A stretch of DNA of 64,000 bases from Litorimonas haliclonae (GTDB lineage: Bacteria; Pseudomonadota; Alphaproteobacteria; Caulobacterales; Maricaulaceae), in NCBI RefSeq assembly GCF_965138505.1, contig NZ_CBCSCO010000007.1, positions 60,913-124,912 on the forward strand, given 5' to 3'. The notes beneath the pieces are model-generated. The model was not told the origin of the DNA, ran no database searches, and saw only the letters and a list, made by a program, of their open reading frames with translations. The position numbers and the translations under genes are program-made. This document shows, one piece after another, positions 8,231-16,505 of this stretch. Each line of letters opens with the position of its first letter. Position 1 is the first letter of the stretch.

Positions 8231-10879
8231 ATGACAAAATGGGTTTACAATTTCGGCGGGGGTTCTGCCGAAGGCGATACTTCCATGAAAAACCTTTTAG
8301 GCGGAAAGGGGGCCAATCTGGCCGAAATGGCGTCTCTGGGTCTTCCGGTTCCGCCGGGCTTCACGCTCTCCACCGATGTCTGTACCTATTATTACGATCA
8401 CGGCGAAACCTATCCCGAGGATATGAATGACCAAATTGCCGGCGGTCTGAAAGAAATCGAAAAGCTCACAGGCAAAAAATTCGGGGAGGCGTCAAACCCG
8501 CTCTTGGTGTCTGTTCGCTCCGGCGCGCGGGCCTCTATGCCTGGCATGATGGACACCGTCCTGAACCTCGGATTGAACGACGAAACCGTCGAAGGCCTTG
8601 CTGAACTGTCCGGCGATCGACGCTTTGCGCTGGATAGCTATCGCCGTTTTATCACCATGTATTCCGATGTGGTGCTCGGCGTGCATCACCATATCTATGA
8701 AGACATTCTTGAAAACCATAAAGACACCCAAGGCTATATGCTTGATACCGAAATGACGGCTATGGATTGGGATTCTGTCATCAAGGAATTCAAAGCCGCC
8801 ACCAAACGCGAACTTGGAAAAGACTTTCCTCAAGATCCGATGGAGCAGCTCAACGGCGCGGTAGATGCGGTGTTTGGGTCCTGGATGAATGAACGCGCGA
8901 TTGTCTATCGCCGTCTCAACGATATTCCCGCCGCTTGGGGAACCGCCGTGAATGTTCAAGCGATGGTCTTTGGCAATATGGGCGACACCTCTGCGACTGG
9001 CGTGGCCTTTACCCGCGACCCGTCCACAGGGGAAAACCGCTATTACGGCGAATTTCTGATCAATGCTCAGGGCGAAGATGTGGTGGCCGGTATTCGCACG
9101 CCGCAGACACTGACCAAGGCGTCACGCGAGAAAATGGAAGAAGACCTGCCGAGCATGGAAGAGGCCCTTCCGGAGGCCTATGCCCAGCTTGCCGACACGT
9201 TCGAGACACTGGAGGCGCATTACCGCGACATGCAGGATATCGAATTTACCGTCGAAGAAGGCACGCTCTGGATGCTTCAGACCCGCACAGGGAAACGCAC
9301 GGCCAAAGCCGCGCTGAAGATCGCCGTTGATATGGCAGAGGACGGACAGATCACGACGGACGAAGCCCTTCTGCGTCTTGAGCCTGCCAGCCTTGATCAG
9401 CTCTTGCATCCGACGCTCAAGCCAGACGCTGAACGCGATATGATCGCGATGGGACTTCCCGCGTCTCCGGGCGCCGCGATTGGCGAAGTCGTTTTTAACT
9501 CGGACGAAGCCGAAGCGCTGAAGAAAGCCGGGCACAAAGTCATTCTCGTGCGCGTTGAAACTTCACCGGAAGACATTCACGGCATGCATGCCGCCGAAGC
9601 CATTGTCACAGCCCGCGGCGGGATGACCTCTCACGCCGCCGTTGTGGCGCGCGGTATGGGCCGGCCCTGTGTGTCGGGCGCGGGGGAAATCCGCATTGAC
9701 TACAAGGCCGAGAGCCTCACCGTTATGGGCCGCACCGTCAAAAAAGGCGAGACGGTCACAGTGGACGGTGGAACCGGCCAGGTTTTCCTCGGCGCGGTCG
9801 AAATGCAGCAGCCAGAGCTGTCCGGTGATTTTGCCAAGGTTATGAAATGGGCGGATGAGGCGAGAAAGCTCGGTATTCGAACTAATGCGGAAACACCGCT
9901 CGACGTTCAAACCGCCAAAGATTTCGGCGCCGAAGGTATCGGTCTTTGCCGCACGGAACACATGTTTTTCGAAGCGGACCGTCTCGGCTATTTCCGCGAA
10001 ATGATTCTGGCCGAGGACAAAGAAGACCGCGAAGCGGCTCTAGCCAAAATTCTGCCGGTTCAACGCGATGACTTCGCCGCGATTTTCCGCATAATGGAAG
10101 ACCGTCCTTGCACCATTCGCTTGCTCGACCCGCCTTTGCATGAATTCCTTCCGCATAGTGAGGCCGATATCGAATCCGTGGCGAAGTCCCTCGGCGTTCC
10201 CGCCGGAGAATTGATGCACCGCGCCAATGATTTGCAGGAAAGCAATCCAATGCTCGGTCATCGCGGTTGCCGCCTCGGAATCTCCTATCCTGAAATTTAC
10301 GAAATGCAGGCGCGGGCGATTTTCGAAGCGCAAAAGCTTGTCTCGGAAGAAAATGGCGCGACCCCGGTTGCAGAAATCATGGTCCCACTCGTGAGTTCAG
10401 CCAAAGAGCTTGAAATCCTCAAGGGGAAAATTGATGCGATTGCCAAAGAAGTTGGCGCTCTAGAGTATACAATCGGGACTATGATTGAGCTACCCCGCGC
10501 CGCCCTCCGGGCCGCCGATATTGCGGAATATGCCGAGTTTTTCTCTTTCGGGACGAATGATTTAACGCAGACGACCTTTGGTTTGTCCCGCGATGATGCC
10601 GGACGGTTCCTACCGGATTACGTCAATCAGGGCATTATGGAAAAAGACCCGTTCGTGACGCTCGATCAGGACGGGGTCGGCGACCTTATCCACATCGCTG
10701 CGGAGCGCGGCCGCACGACCCGCGAGTCTATCAAACTCGGCATCTGCGGTGAACATGGGGGCGATCCGGCTTCCGTGGAGTTCTGCCACCGGGCCGGCCT
10801 CGACTATGTGTCTTGCTCGCCTTATCGAGTTCCGATCGCGAGACTCGCTGCGGCGCAGGCGGCGATTAAAACAAAATAA
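8231..10879 (+). CDS. ppdK: Pyruvate, phosphate dikinase
   Basis: Interconverts pyruvate, ATP and phosphate with phosphoenolpyruvate, AMP and pyrophosphate. In this group of bacteria it usually serves gluconeogenesis or PEP balance. The 882 residues have the full three-domain order. An N-terminal nucleotide-binding domain carries LLGGKGANLAEMASLGLPVPPG and SVRSGARASMPGMMDTVLNLG. A swivelling phosphohistidine domain follows, with the catalytic His near residue 468 in GGMTSHAAVVARGMG. The C-terminal PEP-binding TIM barrel has GTNDLTQTTFGLSRDDAG and the catalytic Cys near residue 838 in GICGEHGGDP. The gene follows glyS by 72 bp, an order common in alphaproteobacteria. The short ORFs opposite it are shadows. 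Confidence 0.97.
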   Translation: MTKWVYNFGGGSAEGDTSMKNLLGGKGANLAEMASLGLPVPPGFTLSTDVCTYYYDHGETYPEDMNDQIAGGLKEIEKLTGKKFGEASNPLLVSVRSGARASMPGMMDTVLNLGLNDETVEGLAELSGDRRFALDSYRRFITMYSDVVLGVHHHIYEDILENHKDTQGYMLDTEMTAMDWDSVIKEFKAATKRELGKDFPQDPMEQLNGAVDAVFGSWMNERAIVYRRLNDIPAAWGTAVNVQAMVFGNMGDTSATGVAFTRDPSTGENRYYGEFLINAQGEDVVAGIRTPQTLTKASREKMEEDLPSMEEALPEAYAQLADTFETLEAHYRDMQDIEFTVEEGTLWMLQTRTGKRTAKAALKIAVDMAEDGQITTDEALLRLEPASLDQLLHPTLKPDAERDMIAMGLPASPGAAIGEVVFNSDEAEALKKAGHKVILVRVETSPEDIHGMHAAEAIVTARGGMTSHAAVVARGMGRPCVSGAGEIRIDYKAESLTVMGRTVKKGETVTVDGGTGQVFLGAVEMQQPELSGDFAKVMKWADEARKLGIRTNAETPLDVQTAKDFGAEGIGLCRTEHMFFEADRLGYFREMILAEDKEDREAALAKILPVQRDDFAAIFRIMEDRPCTIRLLDPPLHEFLPHSEADIESVAKSLGVPAGELMHRANDLQESNPMLGHRGCRLGISYPEIYEMQARAIFEAQKLVSEENGATPVAEIMVPLVSSAKELEILKGKIDAIAKEVGALEYTIGTMIELPRAALRAADIAEYAEFFSFGTNDLTQTTFGLSRDDAGRFLPDYVNQGIMEKDPFVTLDQDGVGDLIHIAAERGRTTRESIKLGICGEHGGDPASVEFCHRAGLDYVSCSPYRVPIARLAAAQAAIKTK

Positions 10880-11017
10880 AAATAGCCTAGAAAAGTTTCA
10901 CGGCAGGCGTTCATTCGGCTGCCGTAAAAGAAAAATAACCAAGCTGAAGGCCTCAGGTCGAATCTTGCTTGTCCTTTTTGTCATTGCCTCATAGCGTGGC
11001 GTCAGAAAGGTGGGTTT

Positions 11018-13198
11018 ATGTTTCGAGTCTGGGCTGTTGTTTCTGTATTTTTATTGGCGAGCTGCGCCACGTTGGAGACGCGGACCGCTGACCCCACTGA
11101 AATGGCGCGGCTGGAAGCTCAGGCCCAAAATGTCGAGATTATCCGCGATGATTACGGCGTGCCCCATATTTACGGCAAAACGGACGCGGACGCTGTCTTC
11201 GGACTTCTCTACGCTCAGGCCGAGGATGATTTTCCCCGTATCGAACGCAATTATGTCTGGGCGATGGGGCGTTTGGCCGAGATAGAAGGCGAAGAGGCTA
11301 TTTATAGCGACCTTCGCGCGCGGCTCTATATGACGATGGACGAGGCGAAGGCGGCCTATGAAAATGCGCCCGCCGACGTGAAGGCGCTTTGTGACGCTTT
11401 TGCGGACGGGCTGAATTATTACCTCGCGACCCATCCTGAGGTGGAGCCGGAGCTGCTGACTCGGTTTGAGCCCTGGATGCCGATGTTCTTCTCTGAGGGG
11501 TCCATTGGCGGTGATATCGAGCAGATCCCGCTGGCCGGCATCAAAGCCTTTTATCAGGATAAAGAGCCGGGGGACGCTTTATTGCTCACCTCCAATGCGC
11601 CCTTTGAAGACCCGGAGCCTGCGGGATCAAACGGGATTGCGGTGTCAGGCGATTTAACCCGCTCCGGTAATCCGATGTTGCTCATCAATCCGCATACGAG
11701 TTTTTATTTTCGCGGTGAAGTCCATGTCGTCAGCGAAGAGGGGCTCAACGCCTACGGCGCGGTGACCTGGGGGCAATTCTTTGTCTATCAGGGCTTTTCC
11801 GAAAAGAATGGCTGGATGCACACTTCCACCTATGTCGATTTCATCGATAAATTCCGCGAAGATATTTCGGAGCAGGCTGGTAAAATGGTTTACCGTTACG
11901 GCGACGAAATGCGTCCGGTTCAGGTCTCTGAGGTGACGCTGGATTACAAAGACGGCAAGAGACTGAAATCGCGGACGTTCCCGATGTATCACACCCATCA
12001 CGGGCCGGTGACACATATGGAAGGCGATAAATGGGTGGCGACCAAGATTAATTGGGATCCGGTCAATGCGCTTAAGCAATCTTTCCTTCGCACCAAAACG
12101 AACGGCCATGCCGAGTTTAACGAGATGATGGATATTCGTACAAATTCTTCCAACAATACGGTCTATGCGGACGCGCAGGGCAATATTGCTTATTACCACG
12201 GCAATTTCATTCCCAAGCGTGACCCGATGATCGATTATTCCGGTACGGTAAATGGATGGGACACGCGAACCGATTGGGACGGAACGCACCCGGTGGAGGA
12301 GGCCATTACATTGCTAAACCCGCCCAATGGATGGATACAGAATGCCAATTCGACGCCGTTCACGGCGGCAGGGGATAATAGTCCGAAACGGGAGGATTAC
12401 CCCGCTTATATGGCGCCGGATAAAGAGAATTTCAGAGCCGTTCACGCCATACGCCTTTTGGATGAGGCGGACGATCTGACGTTGAATGGTTTGATTGACC
12501 TGGCTTATGACCCGGCGCTTCCCGCGTTTGAGTTCATTATCCCAAGCCTTGTCGATTCCTATGAGCTGACGAATAAGGACCCAAGCTACGCCGAAGCGAT
12601 TGCGGTTTTGGACGGGTGGGATCATACCGTCTCCGCTGACTCGGTCGCCATGTCTCTGGCGCATTTTTACGGCATGGAAATGTTGCAATCCGACGCCAGG
12701 CCGAAAGGGGCTAGCCGGATGGAAACGTATATGCACTTCTTTGAGAGAGGAACGCCGCAGGAGCAAATGGCGCTCCTAGACAAAGCAATGGGTAAAATGA
12801 CGGCTGACTACGGGACCTGGAAAACGCCATGGGGCGAGATCAATCGGTTCCAGCGGCTCTCGGGTGATATTGATCTGGAGTTTGATGACGCTCAGAAGAG
12901 CTATCCCGTGCCGTTGGCGTCGGGGCGTTGGGGCGCGCTCGCCGCTTATGGCGCGAGCCAAGGTGAGAACACAAAGAAAATTTACGGCTATCGCGGAAAC
13001 AGTTTCGTCGCCGTGGTTGAGTTTGGCGAGAAAGTCCAAGCCAAGAGCCTGCTCGCGGGCGGGCAGAGCAACGACCCGGATTCGCCGCATTTTGATGACC
13101 AGATAGAGCCTTATATAAATGTCGAGTTCAAGGACGTGCCCTATTACCGCGACGACGTGGAAGCTCGCGCCGTGAGGACGTACCGTCCCGGCGAATAG
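11018..13198 (+). CDS. Penicillin acylase family lipoprotein (Ntn hydrolase)
   Basis: Secreted amide hydrolase of the penicillin/acyl-homoserine-lactone acylase superfamily. The N-terminus is a lipoprotein signal with lipobox LLASC, so the mature protein is predicted to be anchored in the outer membrane facing the periplasm. The proenzyme of this family cuts itself just before a nucleophilic Ser. The matching site here is AG|SNGIAVSG with Ser204. After it come the conserved stretch GNPMLLINPHTSFYF and an oxyanion region NSSNNTVYADAQGNIAYYHG. The 726 residues suit an alpha-spacer-beta precursor. The ATG at 11018 has GAAAGGTGGG upstream. The substrate is unknown; acylated signal molecules, amides or peptides are all possible. 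A second, separate family member lies at 53880. Confidence 0.9.
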   Translation: MFRVWAVVSVFLLASCATLETRTADPTEMARLEAQAQNVEIIRDDYGVPHIYGKTDADAVFGLLYAQAEDDFPRIERNYVWAMGRLAEIEGEEAIYSDLRARLYMTMDEAKAAYENAPADVKALCDAFADGLNYYLATHPEVEPELLTRFEPWMPMFFSEGSIGGDIEQIPLAGIKAFYQDKEPGDALLLTSNAPFEDPEPAGSNGIAVSGDLTRSGNPMLLINPHTSFYFRGEVHVVSEEGLNAYGAVTWGQFFVYQGFSEKNGWMHTSTYVDFIDKFREDISEQAGKMVYRYGDEMRPVQVSEVTLDYKDGKRLKSRTFPMYHTHHGPVTHMEGDKWVATKINWDPVNALKQSFLRTKTNGHAEFNEMMDIRTNSSNNTVYADAQGNIAYYHGNFIPKRDPMIDYSGTVNGWDTRTDWDGTHPVEEAITLLNPPNGWIQNANSTPFTAAGDNSPKREDYPAYMAPDKENFRAVHAIRLLDEADDLTLNGLIDLAYDPALPAFEFIIPSLVDSYELTNKDPSYAEAIAVLDGWDHTVSADSVAMSLAHFYGMEMLQSDARPKGASRMETYMHFFERGTPQEQMALLDKAMGKMTADYGTWKTPWGEINRFQRLSGDIDLEFDDAQKSYPVPLASGRWGALAAYGASQGENTKKIYGYRGNSFVAVVEFGEKVQAKSLLAGGQSNDPDSPHFDDQIEPYINVEFKDVPYYRDDVEARAVRTYRPGE

Positions 13199-13221
13199 GC
13201 GGCGGAATTCTAGGCAAATAA

Positions 13222-13246
13222 AAAGCCCGGCAAATTGCCGGGCTTT
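13222..13246. terminator. Bidirectional rho-independent terminator
   Basis: The perfect inverted repeat AAAGCCCGGC / GCCGGGCTTT has a 5-base loop and runs of A and T on its outer edges. It sits between the converging acylase and transaldolase-family genes, so it can stop both messages. Confidence 0.9.
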
Positions 13247-13267
13247 GTTGTTTCGAGCGAGTGTTTC

Positions 13268-13921
13268 TTAAAGGATGCTCTGACCCGTTTTTTCCCAATC
13301 CTTAAGAAAGGCTTCCAAGCCTTTATCAGTCAAAACATGCTTGGACAGGCTCTCAATTACGCCTGGCGGGGCGGTCATAACGTCGGCACCGACTAGGGCG
13401 CATTCCTTGACGTGGTTTACGTTTCGAATAGAAGCCGCGAGAATTTCTGTCTCGAACCCGTAATTGTCGTAAATTGTGCGGATGTCCTCAATCAACTCCA
13501 ACCCGTCCAGTGTAATGTCGTCCAGACGTCCGATAAAGGGCGAAATATAAGTCGCGCCGCATTTTGCTGCGAGCAAGGCTTGGTTAGGCGAGAAGCAAAG
13601 CGTGACATTAACCGGCGTGCCTTCCTTGGACAGAATATTGCAGGCTTTCAGTCCGTCCATCGTGAGAGGCAGCTTTACGCAAACATTGTCGGCAATCTTG
13701 CGTAGGTGGCGGCCTTCCTTGATCATATCATCAGCATCTGTTGCCACGACTTCGGCGCTGACATGGCCTTCGGTAATTTTGCAAATTTCGGCGATGACCT
13801 CTTTGAAGTCGCGGCCGGATTTGGCGATAATGGATGGATTGGTCGTGACGCCGTCAACAAGTCCGATGTCGTTTAGCGCAGAGATCGCGTCCAGATCGGC
13901 ACTATCAACAAAAAATTTCAT
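13268..13921 (-). CDS. fsa: Fructose-6-phosphate aldolase / small transaldolase
   Basis: Class I aldolase of the short transaldolase subfamily (about 217 residues), which forms a Schiff base with a Lys. The sequence starts MKFFVDSADL and has the family's VTTNPSIIAKSG near residues 25-36. The Schiff-base Lys is Lys83 in CVKLPLTMDG. Further conserved parts are NVTLCFSPNQALLAA, YISPFIGRLDD and a C-terminal ADVMTAPPGVIESL. An upstream in-frame ATG would add 16 residues not typical of the family, so I chose the start at 13921. Subfamily members are annotated either as FSA or as transaldolase, and the sequence alone does not separate the two activities. It is divergent from priA with about 60 bp between starts. 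Confidence 0.88.
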   Translation of the reverse strand: MKFFVDSADLDAISALNDIGLVDGVTTNPSIIAKSGRDFKEVIAEICKITEGHVSAEVVATDADDMIKEGRHLRKIADNVCVKLPLTMDGLKACNILSKEGTPVNVTLCFSPNQALLAAKCGATYISPFIGRLDDITLDGLELIEDIRTIYDNYGFETEILAASIRNVNHVKECALVGADVMTAPPGVIESLSKHVLTDKGLEAFLKDWEKTGQSIL

Positions 13922-13980
13922 GGCTTTATGTCCCGTAGGGCTGTGGTTAAGTTCGTGGCCTGTTATCACGAATCATTCCG

Positions 13981-16134
13981 ATGCAAAACGCTCAAATACT
14001 TTTTCCAGTGAATGTGCCCGGCGCGTTTGATTACGCTGTGCCGAAGGATATGGAATTGGGCGTAGGCGACTTTGTCTATGCGCCGATTGGAAAACAAATG
14101 AAGCTCGGGGTCGTGACAGGTTTAGGGCCGGCGGAGGAGGGGCGGAAGCTGAAAGAAATTGCGGAGCGCAAGCTCACGCGCCCTCTCTCGCCGGAGATGA
14201 TAAAGTTCATCGAGTGGACAGCCAAATATAACGTCGCCTCGCCCGGGCAGGTTTTCCGTATGGTTTTGCGTTCCTACAAAGCGCTCGATCCCAGCCCTGT
14301 CGTCTCTCATTATTCGCCGACAGGCGTGACCCCATCCCAATTGACGTCGTCGCGGCGTGCAGTTCTCCGCGAAGGCGGCCCGTTTCCGGCGCGCGCCAGC
14401 GAAATAGCGGCTCGCGCCGGGGTTAGTGCGGGCGTTGTAAAAGGCCTCGTCAAAGTCGGCGCGATGCAGGAATTGGCATTGCCGGTCGATGCGCCTTTCC
14501 AGGAGCCTAATCCGGATCACCCCGGAATGGAGCTAACGGAAGGGCAGGAGGACGCTGCAAAAGAGCTCGTTGCGCAAATGCAATTGCAGGACTTTTCGGT
14601 CAGCTTGCTCGACGGCGTGACCGGGTCAGGCAAAACGGAGGTTTATTTTGAAGCTGTGGCGGAAGCCCTACGCCAAGGCGGGCAGGTGCTTATCCTTGTT
14701 CCGGAAATTGCGCTGACACAGGCCGGCATGTCCCGGTTTGAAAAACGTTTCGGCGTCAAACCCGCCGAGTGGCACTCTGCGGTCGGAGACGCGCCGCGCC
14801 GCCGCGTTTGGCGGGAGGTGGCACAAGGACGCGCAAAATTAGTCGTTGGCGCGAGGTCTGCGCTCTACCTGCCATTTGCGGATTTGAAACTCATCGTCGT
14901 CGATGAGGAGCACGATACGTCATATAAGCAGGAAGAAGGCGTTATCTATAATGCGCGGGATATGGCGATAGTTCGGGCAAAACTGTCGCGGCACGCCGTG
15001 ATTCTAGCTTCGGCCACACCGTCTCTGGAAAGTTTGCACAATGCTCGTAGCGGACGGTTTGCCCACATTGTCCTTCCGGAGCGTCCCGGCGCCGCCATTT
15101 TGCCGGAAATTGGATTGGTAGACCTGAAAGACAATCCGCCTGAAAAAGGTGACTTCCTCTCTCAACCGTTAATTGAGGCGGTCAAGGCAGGGCTGGAGCA
15201 GGGCGATCAGTCTATGCTCTATTTAAACCGTAGAGGCTATGCGCCGCTTATCATTTGCCAGTCTTGCGGTGAAAAGCTCAAAAGTCCTGATACGGATAGC
15301 TGGCTAGTTGAGCATCGGGCAACAGGCCGCGCCATGTGCCATTTGACAGGATTTTCAATGCGGATGCCGACGCTCTGTCCGAACTGCAAAGCCGAGGATA
15401 GTCTGACGGCCGTTGGGCCAGGGGTCGAGCGCGTGGCAGAAGAGGCCGCGCGACATTTTCCCGGGGCCAAGATTGAGATATTCAGTTCAGATACCGCGGG
15501 GAACCCCAACGCCATCAGGGACCGAATGGATAGGATGGCGGCAGGAGAGATTGATATCCTTGTCGGGACGCAAATGGTCGTCAAAGGCCATAATTTTCCG
15601 CATTTGACTTTTGTTGGCGTGGTCGATGGGGATTTGGGACTGGCGGGCGGCGACCCTAGAGCCGGAGAGCGGACCTATCAAACCTTGGTGCAAGTCGCCG
15701 GACGGGCTGGCCGAGCCGAAAAACCTGGACGGGCACTCATTCAAACTCATCAACCGGAACATGAAGCGCTTTTGGCGCTCGCGGCAGGCGACCGAGAGCT
15801 TTTCATAGGCGTAGAATTGGCTATGCGCGAGATGCTGGGCCTGCCGCCCTTCGGTAAGTTGGCGGCGGTAATTATTTCTGGCCCTGATCTAAAAAAGACC
15901 GAAAGTCTATCTAAAAAAATGGTGAGCGTCGCACCGCGCGCAGAGGGTATCGAAATTCTCGGACCGTCCGAGCCGCCCATCGGGAGATTAAGGGGGCTTT
16001 ATCGTCGCCGACTGTTTATCCAAGCGGAGCCGGGCGTCAACTTACCCCGTTATATGGCGGTGTGGCGCGCTAGGATACGTCCGCCGGCAAAGTTTAAAAT
16101 CCAAATCGATATCGACCCGCAAAGCTTTATGTAA
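13981..16134 (+). CDS. priA: Primosomal protein N' (PriA helicase) with a degenerate zinc module
   Basis: A 3'-5' superfamily 2 helicase that restarts stalled replication forks by loading the primosome. The 717 residues have the usual order: a 3'-binding domain (FDYAVPKDMELGVGDFVYAPIG), a winged-helix region, Walker A GVTGSGKTE near residue 213, the DEEHD box near residue 308, and a C-terminal domain with the PGVERVAEEAARHFPGA segment. The Cys-rich insert is unusual. Cys426, Cys429, Cys466 and Cys469 are kept. Positions that align with the other zinc site read Ser435, Thr438, Cys453 and Thr456, so three of four ligands are gone. The reading frame is clean and the flanking residues (WLVEHR, HLTG) still align, so this is substitution, not frameshift. 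Confidence 0.95.
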   Translation: MQNAQILFPVNVPGAFDYAVPKDMELGVGDFVYAPIGKQMKLGVVTGLGPAEEGRKLKEIAERKLTRPLSPEMIKFIEWTAKYNVASPGQVFRMVLRSYKALDPSPVVSHYSPTGVTPSQLTSSRRAVLREGGPFPARASEIAARAGVSAGVVKGLVKVGAMQELALPVDAPFQEPNPDHPGMELTEGQEDAAKELVAQMQLQDFSVSLLDGVTGSGKTEVYFEAVAEALRQGGQVLILVPEIALTQAGMSRFEKRFGVKPAEWHSAVGDAPRRRVWREVAQGRAKLVVGARSALYLPFADLKLIVVDEEHDTSYKQEEGVIYNARDMAIVRAKLSRHAVILASATPSLESLHNARSGRFAHIVLPERPGAAILPEIGLVDLKDNPPEKGDFLSQPLIEAVKAGLEQGDQSMLYLNRRGYAPLIICQSCGEKLKSPDTDSWLVEHRATGRAMCHLTGFSMRMPTLCPNCKAEDSLTAVGPGVERVAEEAARHFPGAKIEIFSSDTAGNPNAIRDRMDRMAAGEIDILVGTQMVVKGHNFPHLTFVGVVDGDLGLAGGDPRAGERTYQTLVQVAGRAGRAEKPGRALIQTHQPEHEALLALAAGDRELFIGVELAMREMLGLPPFGKLAAVIISGPDLKKTESLSKKMVSVAPRAEGIEILGPSEPPIGRLRGLYRRRLFIQAEPGVNLPRYMAVWRARIRPPAKFKIQIDIDPQSFM

Positions 16135-16505
16135 GTGCAAGCCGGCCTGTAAGGTTGAGCTTCTATCTCGTGGAGGTTTGATTAACTGAATTAAATAAAA
16201 TTGCGTAATTAGCCGCTCTAAAAATTTAATGCACAAAACTGGTGCAGCAATTAATTTCGCCAAGTGCAGACTAGTAAAAATTTATTTCTCGTTAACCTTC
16301 TAAACGGGAAAAACTTTCTAATCGTTAACGAAATCACCCTATTTAGTGCTCTTTATGCAACAGGTCAGTCTAAAAAGGACCTGCTTCTTACAAAAGTGTC
16401 ACAAAATATATTGCGTTAAGGGAAAATCATCAATAGCCATAGCTCCAATCTTCCCGTGTCGCGGGAGGGCTTAATTGATAACACAATCTATAAAGGGATT
16501 TTACT
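16135..16505 (+). promoter_or_regulatory. AT-rich leader region of the TonB-dependent receptor gene
   Basis: A 371 bp stretch with no supportable gene. It holds two dyads. TGCAC/GTGCA at 16230-16246 has a 7-base loop. CAGGTC/GACCTG at 16361-16383 has an 11-base loop. A weaker TCCCG/CGGGA hairpin lies near 16454-16470. The receptor's GTG start is preceded by AAAGGGA. No clear -35/-10 pair was identified. Because receptors of this type are often controlled by nutrient-responsive regulators or leader RNA, these dyads are the candidate control elements. That role is inference. Confidence 0.4.

Noticed and set aside
10900..10925. Inverted repeat ACGGCAG/CTGCCGT after ppdK as a terminator
   Set aside because: The loop is 12 bases and the plus-strand downstream is A-rich, not T-rich; it would only fit a minus-strand terminator, for which there is no gene.
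11654..12289. 211-codon frame opposite the first penicillin acylase
   Set aside because: Shadow of the acylase coding frame; no start signal or family feature.
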